From Karstenula rhodostoma CBS 690.94 (lineage: Eukaryota > Ascomycota > Dothideomycetes > Pleosporales > Didymosphaeriaceae), in contig MU001496.1 in NCBI GenBank assembly GCA_010093485.1, positions 1,803,666 through 1,867,665 of the forward strand: DNA of 64,000 bases, in the 5' to 3' direction. Shown here in pieces: positions 1 to 8,465 of this stretch. Each line of letters opens with the position of its first letter. The stretch's first letter is position 1. A program made the position numbers and the translations under genes. Below the pieces are notes generated by a model. That model was not told where the DNA came from. It saw only the letters and a list, made by a program, of their open reading frames with translations, and did no database searches.

Positions 1-626
1 GTATCGGGGCCGTCGTCGCGGTGTATGTCGAGCATGGCGTCTGGTGGGTGTTTTTGGGTAGCAGCAGTGACGCGTCTTTCTTGAGAGCTGCAGCGGGGCG
101 GAGAACCTCGGTGGTGGAGCCTTCCTGGTTAGCGTCTTCAGCCCCAGAAAGCTTGTGTAGCTCTTAGTCAGATGTTCATAGAGGCGAATGTGCCACAGCT
201 GACCCAAAGATATTGATCTAGAGCGGATCACATTCCAAGGACAACTGTTACACAGTACAAAAGGTGCTCAACAGACACTCTTACGTCCAAGTGATTGTGC
301 TCACCTCTGGCAGTGCGCATGGAGAAGAGAGTAGAATATATCAGGTAGCCGATGCCAAAGTGCAGTCAGACTAGACTATCAAAGAGCATATAAAATATAC
401 CACAATGTCGTTCCCTCGTCGTCATGTGTACAGAACTCATCATGCCTTCATCCTTAACTAGGCACAAGTTCAACGCCGCAACACCTCACAGATTCCAAAT
501 CACCTGTTGAACAAAAACTCCGCTGAACAAAGAAGTGCTCCAGCAATGCCGTGCCTCAAAAACGCCGTGGTATCTATAAAAATCCAGCGAGCGGAGCGCT
601 CAATCCAAGCAACAATTATGCAGAGA
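1..626. other. Left-edge region without a supported gene
   Basis: No complete gene is supported. Between about 1 and 150 the minus strand is open in more than one frame and could be the beginning of a gene running off the left edge, but no family is recognisable and no start is convincing. The part from about 300 to 626 is probably the 3' flank of the SIR2-type gene that ends at 627. Confidence 0.4.
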
Positions 627-2214
627 CTATGCACACTGCTTAACTTTGTATGTATGGTCAACCTCGTCAATAGTCGACACTTCGACTCGCTGCTCCTGGG
701 GTATCATCTTATGTTTCAAATTCCAACCCGCGCGGCGAGCAAGCTCTGCAACGACAACATCGCAGTCACCGAGAAGGTTGATGTCAAAGTTGATGTGGTG
801 AATTGGCTGATGCGCGTTAGCTGGGATGCATGATTCATGTGCGAATAAAACGTACGTCTCGTGAGATATAAATCTGGGGTACGTCGCGGGGTAGGAAATT
901 GGGGATCTCGCAAACCGGCTGAACCTTCATGCTGGTGCCGATCACGATAACCAAATCAGCCTTTTCCCTGTCGTGCTCCCTCAGACGATCGAAGAAATTG
1001 TTGGGGAGCTGTTCGCCAAAGAAAGTAATGTCGGGCTTCATGATGCCGGGCTCCGGTATATCGTATGCTCCGTCCGAATCTGAATCGTCAAAGTCGCCTG
1101 GCCCACGACGTTTCTTCGAGCCATTTGAGCTGCGCTTCCGCTTCATGCCAGCCTTGCGTGCAGCGATGTTATTGATGCAGTGTTTGCATTGAGCGGGTGT
1201 TCGCGCTCGCACTGCGTCGAAGATATCCTCGCCAGGGACCTTGTACCCGCACTTTCGACACGTGGCCATTGCCCAAGACCCATGACACTGTATCAGCTTA
1301 TCTTGTCGGAGTCCAGCCTGCGATTCCACATTGTCGATGTTCTGCGTGTAGTTGGTAAGCAGCTTGTCCTTGTCCTGCAACAGCCGAATGAATTGGTGCG
1401 TAGGAGACCACTTCTTCAGGTCTGGCACGATCCGACCAGCGAGCTTGTAGAAGACGGTTGGATCGGCGTCGAAGTTGTCAATGTTAAAGACATCCTCAGG
1501 ATCGTCATAGCCCATCTGGCGCAACTCGGAGTAGAAGCCTGTGTTCTTGGAGCGGAAGTCTGGAATGCCGAGGCTCGTTGATATGCCTGCTCCTGTAATG
1601 ACTATGATGTTCTTGCGCTCTTGCAGCAACTTGGCCGCATCGTCGATGGTCTTGTATTGAGGCAAGCGCGACCGCTTGGTGAGCTCTCGCATGATAGCCC
1701 GGCCAAGCAGTTCGTAGAAAGCGTCGTCCGGCTCATTGTCCAAGAAGCCATGTGGAAGCCGCACGTTGAACGCTGACAGCAGCTTGCGCGCCGTGTACCG
1801 CTCGCTCGTGAGGTGTTCCCTAACGAATTGGTCTGCACCGACCTTGTGCAGTCGCTGGCGGATCTGGCGCGCCTCCTCGGTTGTGCATTCATCTTTGCCT
1901 GCTCGCCAGTTAGGTGGACACGGTAAGCTGCAAGGGAGGCACGCACCCGCGGCAAGAGGTTCACTCTCTTCGGCCTGCTCCAGTAGGATGTCCCAGGCAT
2001 CGACGTCGCTTTCATCGTCGTCGTCGTCCCTGGCGTGGGAGGCAGATGCACCGGTGCCGTTGCTGTTGGCGTTGCCGCTGCCGCTCTCGGCGGCGGGTTT
2101 CGAGTACGCGCTGAGCGCGGGGCCGCTCGCCTCGTCAACCGGGGGCGCGGGTGCCTGTGCCTGTGCCTGTGCCGCTTCTTGCACCATGACGGGGCCAGGC
2201 TGTGTATGAGCCAT
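627..2214 (-). CDS. SIR2: Sir2-family NAD-dependent histone deacetylase (class I sirtuin)
   Basis: This is an NAD+-dependent protein/histone lysine deacetylase of the Sir2/Hst1/SIRT1 group, expected in the nucleus in silencing. Two exons are supported: 2214-856 and 806-627, about 512 aa. The intron 855-807 (49 bp) has GTACGT, a CTAAC branch and CAG. Without splicing the frame stops just after YISRDVR. With it the frame continues through [12 protein letters not shown] and RRAGW, the standard sirtuin C-terminus. Visible motifs are [15 protein letters not shown] (about 208-222), TQNID (290-294), the catalytic His in CHGSW (311), two zinc Cys pairs (319/322 and 343/346), KPDITFFGE and [10 protein letters not shown]. 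An acidic Ser/Asp-rich N-terminus precedes the core, and a Lys/Arg-rich acidic insertion separates the second Cys pair from KPDITFFGE. The family is certain. Whether it is the Sir2 or Hst1 counterpart cannot be told. Confidence 0.93.
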
Positions 2215-2841
2215 GTCGTCCCGTCGCCGGCGGTGCCCCTTGTAGTCGCGCAGAAGTTTGGTTTGCTCCTGATGCGAATGGGCGGTTGAATGGCCGCTCT
2301 GGCTGGATTCAGGCGGGCGCTAGCCCGGTCCAGTAAGCGCGCTCACCTCATGGATCGAATTCACTCCACCTCGTTATTGGTGGCCTCAGCATGCAGTGTA
2401 GAATTACTCGGGATTCAAGACCGAATCTAACCTTGCCGATGCTCGATCTTCGTCTCCTGTTGGTCCTCTGGAACCTGTCCTTCCCCAGCACGCCATGCGG
2501 TTCCATGCATGATGAACTGTCGGCGCACGCCAATCTGACACACTCACATTCATGCCAGATCGATGCATGCATCATATGCAGACGCACTACGCCACTACGA
2601 AAAAGCAACCTTCCGGGCTATATAACACGACGTAACTCGTTTGTCGGCATACCGAAGTATCCGGTGACTCGGCAGTTGCTCACCGCCTCACGAGCTGCGC
2701 TCTACACATTATCTGAGGCGTCTTTGTGTTTCTTATTATTTCGGTTTTGTCGTATCTCTTTCGGTTCTTCTACGCTGCGCGGACCCAGATCTCATACCCC
2801 GGTAACCCTTCTCGGCACTGTTCGGCAACCTGATTGTTTGC
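2215..2841. promoter_or_regulatory. Divergent intergenic region between SIR2 and the F-box gene
   Basis: These 0.6 kb separate two genes transcribed away from each other and must hold both promoters. I see no clear TATA box or named binding site. A pyrimidine-rich TTTCTTATTATTTCGG stretch lies about 100 bp before the F-box start. Confidence 0.4.
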
Positions 2842-3828
2842 ATGGCCCCTCCTAGGCCGAGACGACGGACCAGGCCGAACAACACCCCCCTACACAGAAG
2901 AGGAGCCCTCTCGGATGGAAGATTGGAAAACTTGGACCCTATCGTTGACCAGCCGGGAACTAGTAATCCAGTCTTCTCCGCTCTAAGCGCGCCGCGTACT
3001 GATGCTACGCCACCCACCCACAGCCTTCTAGAACAGCTCCCAGTGGAAGTCGTCAATAACATTCTGCTTTACCTTGTGCATCCAAGGTCTAGACTACCTG
3101 GCTTGACTGAACAACAAAGCACTCTCGATGCTAATATCCAGAGGGCCATAAAGGCCAACGAGGACTTACATAGTCCACCGGACACCGACCGTTTCGCCGC
3201 GGATCTCTTCGCCTGGACAAGTGTCCGCCATCCGTTCAATGCTCTGGCAGCTTCCTCCAAACGCTGCTGTGGACTCGTGGAGAGCTACTGTGCCCATCTA
3301 GTTAAAACCTGCAACAAGTTCAACCTCCCGTTCGCTCATGCGGAGGAATTTGGCGCCGACTCGGTCTATCCCAGCCTCAAATCAATAGTCTACCGCCGAC
3401 TATGGCTTCAAACCGCGCCTCGGTGCTGTCTGTTCTGCGGTGACTTCATGAGCAGTTACCCCCACCGCGGGTTCCGTCTAATGCTGAGCTGTGCAGACTG
3501 CTTCTACGGCCAGACACTGTCTCTCCACGAGGTGCAACACCAATACCACATTATCGATCCAGCCATACTCACCAAATATGGAGTCCGCGGTACGGGCCCA
3601 AGATATGAATGGATCCTCCGAATCGACGTCGAGGCACTGGCTCTGCGGCTTTATGGCACGCGGGCCTTCCACGACACGCTCTCGCTGGGCCTGGACGTCG
3701 ACTGCAGCATACCGAACTGCGGGCTCGCGGCTAATCTTCTTTCATTATCTCATGCTCCTCCAGTAAGAAGGTTTCCCGAACATGTTCCGCACGAATCCCC
3801 GCGGCGGAACCGCCGCCGTGGTAGCTGA
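2842..3828 (+). CDS. F-box domain protein with CxxC pairs
   Basis: A single-exon protein of 328 aa. An F-box-like segment, LLEQLPVEVVNNILLYLV, lies near residues 61-78 after a basic Pro/Arg-rich leader; F-boxes bind Skp1 in SCF ubiquitin ligases. Further on there is a CCLFCG...LSCADC arrangement (two CxxC pairs about 18 residues apart) that could bind zinc, a layout seen in many lineage-specific fungal F-box proteins. The start is the first ATG, with GGCC context. The last 30 residues are Pro/Arg-rich and low in complexity, so a missed 3' intron near 3760-3800 is possible. The substrate is unknown. Confidence 0.7.
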   Translation: MAPPRPRRRTRPNNTPLHRRGALSDGRLENLDPIVDQPGTSNPVFSALSAPRTDATPPTHSLLEQLPVEVVNNILLYLVHPRSRLPGLTEQQSTLDANIQRAIKANEDLHSPPDTDRFAADLFAWTSVRHPFNALAASSKRCCGLVESYCAHLVKTCNKFNLPFAHAEEFGADSVYPSLKSIVYRRLWLQTAPRCCLFCGDFMSSYPHRGFRLMLSCADCFYGQTLSLHEVQHQYHIIDPAILTKYGVRGTGPRYEWILRIDVEALALRLYGTRAFHDTLSLGLDVDCSIPNCGLAANLLSLSHAPPVRRFPEHVPHESPRRNRRRGS

Positions 3829-5290
3829 GGCGGCGTCCAGTTATTGCTTTCTCTGCATTGCGACAGACATTAGTAATGACCGTCGAATCAGACTGGACCC
3901 ATCCTGTACTACTCTGGTCTCGTTTTCTTTTGACTCTCTTTGCTCATTCTCCTTTTCACGACTAAGGATGAGATTTACCATGAAGGATACCCCCACTTTT
4001 ACAAGCGATAGCGATAGATCTCACAAAAGCATGTCATAGCAATTGTTATCAGGGACCTACGGCTCTCCTCTCCCCACACCACGATCATGCTATACCGGAG
4101 CATGCTACTACAACTTCTCTGCGTACCATCACCTTCGCCAAGGCACCTTCACCATCACGCAGTCAATAAGCATGCCATCATATTTGATTCCATACACAAT
4201 CCCACAGATACCGTATCGAACGACCCGCTCTATCCTCTTCTCCCCACACTCATCCTTCCCATCGCCCTCCTCCACACTCCCTCACCTAAACCTCTACCCC
4301 TATCACCCACCCACCAATCAAAAATGCTTCCATACACGTACACAGCCTCGCCCTCGTGTAGATATACTCCATGTAGCAGGGTCAATGGGCCCTTTTGCAC
4401 GGAGTCCCCTCGTTCCCACACGAGCGGATGCCTCAAAAGGCACATCTACCAGGGTCGACCCCTACCCAAACCGCCTTTTCCGCGGGTATGTAGACTGGAT
4501 GTAGCAGCGTCGATCGGCACTTTCGTACGTGCAGTTTCGGACGGGGAACACGCGATACATCAAAAGCCGAATCAACAAGGGTACGCTCCCATCTAAGCCT
4601 TAGTTTGATGTGCTCGCTCTTATAGACATGCATATATACAGCCTGCGTACTAACATCAATCGGACTTTCCGTTTATGCATTATGGGATGGGACAAGTGGG
4701 AGAGGAGCGATGTTGAGAAGGCGGCATGTTGGAGCGCAGCGGGAAACGGTACATACCCAGATAAAGAATAAGAGGGAACTACAGCTGCGGAGTCGCGGGT
4801 CATGGAAATGGGCAGTCGTCTAGAGCATCGCGGGAACGTCCAGGACAAGGGTGCATGCATATATGATATGTTCTCAGACGGGCACTTTGGAAATTTTTCG
4901 AGACCCCCACGAACGGAGGCATGTCCACGAGAACGTAGGCTTGGACGTGTTGGTGTCGAGGTTGAGCGTGGTTGTGGCTGTGTTCACCGTGATAAGTTCA
5001 CAAACTGAAAAATGTCCTAGTTGACTGAACTGGAGAGCCAGCGTTGAGACAGAACACCGACGGCGCTAAAATAAACACTATGTCTCCTGAGACTTGCGCG
5101 GTAAGGACTGACACCCCGAAGGTTCCAATGTTGTCATAGAAGTTGACGATCACGATCGCCTCGGCCCACACCTGGACCCTGGCCCAAGCTCAAGCTCAAC
5201 TTCACCCCACCCATCACTCACGTCCACCTGCTCCGTTCACATCCGCAACATCCCCAATTAGCCACCCACACCCACACCCACACCCACACC
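3829..5290. other. Intergenic region, no gene recognised
   Basis: About 1.5 kb with only short, composition-driven frames. C-rich tracts occur at 4200-4320. A run of CACACC/CCACAC units at about 5263-5289 abuts the start codon of the next gene and is probably its 5' leader. Confidence 0.5.
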
Positions 5291-5725
5291 ATGCCTCCCT
5301 TCTGGACAGTCGGCACCCTCTACGGCGCGGCCTCTGTCGCCATCGGCGCCTTCGGGGCGCACGGCCTGAAGAAGCGCATCGCCGACCCGCAGCGCATCAC
5401 CAATTGGAGCACCGCGGCGCATTACCAAGTCAGTCTCCCCTCCCTTCGCCTTCCTCCCCTTTCCAATCTTTACTAACACTTTACACAGCTCATCCACTCC
5501 GCCGTCCTCACCTTCGCCTCCGTCGTCGCGCCGCAGAACACGCTTGCCATGGGGCTCTTCACCGCGGGTATGACCATGTTCAGTGGGAGCATATATCTGC
5601 TTGTGCTGGATCCGCAGAGGTGGAAGTTTCTGGGTCCCGTGACGCCGCTGGGGGGGTTGTGTTTGATTGGGGGGTGGGTTGCACTGGCCGTGGGGAAGAG
5701 GCCGATTGTGCCGAAGTTCAAATAA
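5291..5725 (+). CDS. DUF423 family small membrane protein
   Basis: Two exons, 5291-5428 and 5489-5725, give about 124 aa, the usual DUF423 length. The intron 5429-5488 has GTCAGT, a TACTAAC branch and CACAG; phase is 0. The start ATG lies in CACACCATGC. The protein opens with a hydrophobic helix containing GAFGAHGLKK, the hallmark of the family (E. coli YgdD). It continues through LIHSAVLTFASVV, a third segment MFSGSIYLLVL and a C-terminal GGLCLIGGWVALAVG, four predicted membrane segments in all. These are integral membrane proteins of unknown biochemical function. In fungi they are usually single-copy and conserved. Confidence 0.9.
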
Positions 5726-6142
5726 CGGTAGAGAGAAAAAAAGGTTGGGGATAGTCGGGATAGGGGAGGGGCGGGTTTGTGCATAATATGGAAGAGAGGG
5801 TTGCAGGTGCATGGTGTTGTAAACTGGGTGTATTATAGGTTCAGTGCATGGGATTGCGTTTTCTTCCTGGCAATCTTCTTGAAAGATACGGAAGGTACGA
5901 ATCGGTTCAATATGAAGCATTTGAACCATGGACTATATGGTTCGAGTTCAACCTTGTGGTCAGAGGTCATTGCACAGGCAAGCGGTGAGGCAAGCGTGTG
6001 TGAGCGGGCGCGATATTTGAAAGTTCCTCGTGATTCAAAAACGGAAGGCACGCCTGTCTCTCTTTCCCAAACCCCCAGACTTGAAAACCAACGCGCCCAC
6101 CACGATCGTCCATCGACGCAGATCGCCGCTGTTATTTCGACG
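5726..6142. other. Short intergenic region
   Basis: About 0.4 kb between two co-oriented genes. It holds the 3' flank of the DUF423 gene and the promoter of the next gene. Nothing specific is recognised. Confidence 0.4.
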
Positions 6143-7207
6143 ATGTCATCGACTGGGCAGTGGAAGGTGCTCCCTGCGTACCTGCTGCGCGTCTTGACGT
6201 CGACATGGAAAGCTCTTGTGAGTGACCCTCGCCTCTTGCGTGGCCGTATCTAACATAACACAGAAGTCAAGCGTAATTGCCAGTATTGCGGGACGCGCTG
6301 CTAAACGCCATGGACACGGCGATCCAATCGAGAGCGTGAGTAACTCAAACTAGTCGACTCACATTAGTCTAACGTCTCGCAGGCTGCTGCTTTCGAGAAA
6401 GCCTGCGCCAACCACCCACAGGTGTTCCGGTTCATGGATCTTCCCAAAGAGATACGCCTGCTGATCTACGAGCAATGCGATATCCAAACAAAACATTACG
6501 ATATCGCTACAGACAACGACAAGAAGCACCTGGACGACTCCTGTGCTGCTCTCGTCGTCTCCTCTTTCCCGTCCATCAAGCTTCTACAGACCTGTAGCAC
6601 GGTCCGCGACGAAGCTATTTTGATATTCCAACGCAACCAATTGAAGCGTCTATCCGATGAGCCCATCAGGCTCTTCTTCAAGGGTTCGTGCGCTCTCAAT
6701 TATACAGTATACGTAACAGACATCGTCCTTCTCATGGCTGGCCTCCTGAATAATTCTGCGACCGCTCCACAATATCCGGATCTAGGCTGCTGGCTCCACG
6801 CACACAGCTGGGGCCCCGATGCGCTGCCGTCTGGTCATCCGCTGCAGCTACTACTACCCGGCTCTCCGCGCAAAGGTCACACTAGGCTCATTGTCTGCGC
6901 CGATTTCGGGATTCCTCCAGCTGATGCAAATTTCTGGAGCGCGGCGATTCAAATCAACGGCTCCGAGACGGTGAAGCTATGCTTTCGTTTGCCCTGGGAC
7001 GAAGAAGTTTTCCTGCGCGCACCCGGCATGATACATTTGCATCTTCGTCTGCAGTCGCTGTCCAACACGCCCAGTCGCTCTACGTGGATCGGCGAGCCGT
7101 TTCATGATGCTGTGCACCATAACTTTCCAAGACACTATGTCACGTTCGGTGAGGGGGACTTTGTTGAGTTGGGAGAGTGGCAGCGGGATTGGGTGGAAAG
7201 TGTCTAA
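6143..7207 (+). CDS. 2EXR / F-box-like domain protein
   Basis: Three exons rebuilt from splice signals: 6143-6217, 6264-6335 and 6383-7207, about 323 aa, all phase 0. The introns 6218-6263 (GTGAGT...CTAAC...CAG) and 6336-6382 (GTGAGT...CTAAC...CAG) are 46 and 47 bp. The first two exons encode a short basic/hydrophobic leader that begins MSSTGQWKVLPAYLL. The third starts just before FMDLPKEIRLLIYEQC, the F-box-like opening of the 2EXR family, a large and rapidly evolving group in Pezizomycotina with no defined function. No catalytic motif is visible. The exact N-terminus depends on the two small exons, which are supported by perfect splice sites and frame. Confidence 0.7.
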
Positions 7208-7821
7208 TATGTGAGCGCTCTTTGTCAAGCGAAGTCGTGGCTCCTTGCTGGAAACCCATGAAAGACTGAATTCCCGCACAACTTGATAACATTTTCTGGG
7301 AAAAGCAGTTATTGAACGACACACGTTTCTGAGACCAATGGTGCTTTATGATGATGGCATTGCAAGGACTACGTACAAGCACCGGGTTAACACAGCAAAT
7401 CAACCATATACATGTACCCACATTCACTAGGTCTTATGCCACCCTCGAGCGCATGTGATGGACTTAGCTAATCTAGTTTGTTTACCCCTCCCAAACGCCC
7501 GTCAGTCTCCTTCCTTCCTCTTCAACTCTCGTTACGCAACCGCAACATCGTCTGACTATCAGTGGGCGCACAAGCTGACGGTTCTTCCTCATACGAATCG
7601 CACATCTTTCCAGACACAGCCTGCGATTAGTTTACGGCGCAACCATCACTGGCAGTAAGAGTAATCGCCTGACGGGTGCAATACAATCACGATACCGTCG
7701 AAGAAGCGCAAGGCTGATTTGCGGTAACTGCCCCGCCAAACGACGAAGACGGCGACACTGAGTTTATGCCATCCGATAGAAGCATTTACTGATTTCGTGC
7801 AGGGCACACAAACCCATGCTA
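7208..7821. other. Region downstream of the 2EXR gene, no gene assigned
   Basis: About 0.6 kb with no recognisable gene. The segment 7670-7820 could contain a 5' exon of the fragment annotated at 8130-8465. A TGCTAAT branch-point-like sequence occurs at about 7818. Confidence 0.35.
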
Positions 7822-7832
7822 ATAGTGACTAA

Positions 7833-7941
7833 CGCCTTAGCCGCTGTTTGGGTCCCTTGGTGCATTGGCAAAGCGCGACGCCTTATGTTATCCACCCCTT
7901 CATTGATTCACCCGCCCTCGTAGTGATCGTATACGATATAT
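7833..7941 (+). mobile_element. Short SINE-like insertion element, family Z, gene-space copy
   Basis: This 109-bp block begins CGCCTTAGCC and ends GATCGTATACGATATAT. It aligns along its length with 61169-61271, and in reverse orientation with 59596-59736 and 50171-50301, the differences being mostly C/T and G/A. It carries TGGTGCATTGG (7858-7868), a good match to the RNA polymerase III A box, inside a plausible tRNA D-arm (GTGC...GCGC). It is flanked by ATAGTGACTAA (7822-7832) and ATAGTGGCTAT (7942-7952), 9 of 11 bases identical, which fits a target-site duplication. It codes for no protein. Inference: a non-autonomous retroelement related to a tRNA. Confidence 0.6.
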
Positions 7942-7952
7942 ATAGTGGCTAT

Positions 7953-8115
7953 GCCGCACAACCCAAGTTCGAATCCCACCCTGATCTTTACCTTTTTTTA
8001 TGACCTTTTTTTTAAATACGCTTATTTTTGAGCTATTAGCTAGGGGAAATACCTTTTTGTCAACATTTTTGTCTACACTCGATAACTCGATCTTTTTGTC
8101 ATTATTTCCCTCCTG
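7953..8115 (-). mobile_element. Short insertion element, family Y, gene-space copy
   Basis: This 163-bp block lies between perfect 11-bp direct repeats ATAGTGGCTAT (7942-7952 and 8116-8126). Its distal 110 bp (8006-8115) match 55147-55255 nearly base for base, sharing CTCGATAACTCGATCTTTTT and AGCTAGGGGAA. Read on the minus strand the shared part ends in an A-rich tract, as retroposed elements do. The proximal 50 bp contain AGTTCGAATCC (7966-7976), a match to the Pol III B box, followed by a T7 run that could terminate Pol III. No protein is encoded. The B box may instead belong with the A box of the neighbouring Z element. Confidence 0.6.
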
Positions 8116-8129
8116 ATAGTGGCTATTAG

Positions 8130-8465
8130 GAAGCTGAGGACATCGAACAGACCGTGCTCAGCGCAGGTGGTCATGTAAGTCGATCGTATCCTACTCATCT
8201 TATTATACGGGGTTTGACAGTCAAGCAGGTCCCGAGCAGTGCTACTGAAAGCCCTACACCTAAGTTCATTCAGCCCGAGGATGGCGTACCCAGCGACCCC
8301 GTAAGTCCGCGGTATCCAATTGACATCACTTTTGGACGGCAGTCCATGTTTGTCTATCGCTTTACGGGACACTACTTTGTAGTTCGAGTCAACAATCAGA
8401 AAACCATCCAATTGACACGGAGGGATCTAACAAGCAAAGGCCACTACGCAGAGCGACTCCACTGA
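8130..8465 (+). pseudogene. Possible C-terminal gene fragment interrupted upstream by short insertion elements
   Basis: Three small exons fit together: 8130-8174, 8229-8300 and 8343-8465. They are separated by introns with perfect GTAAGT donors (8175-8228 and 8301-8342) and AAGCAG and CAG acceptors, all phase 0. The product is coding-like (EDIEQTVLSAGGH, then PSSATESPTPKF, then FTGHYFVVRVNNQKTIQL) and ends at a TGA. No family is recognised. The first exon begins directly after CTATTAG, an acceptor located inside the target-site duplication of the adjoining element. No convincing upstream exon was found, so this is either the tail of an unrecognised gene or a remnant. Confidence 0.35.

Noticed and set aside
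8040..8115. Family Y as a MITE with inverted ends (AGGGGAAATA / AGGGAAATA)
   Set aside because: The resemblance covers about 9 bases only, and the inverted ends do not sit at the target-duplication borders in either copy. The A-rich end and variable duplications fit a retroposed element better.
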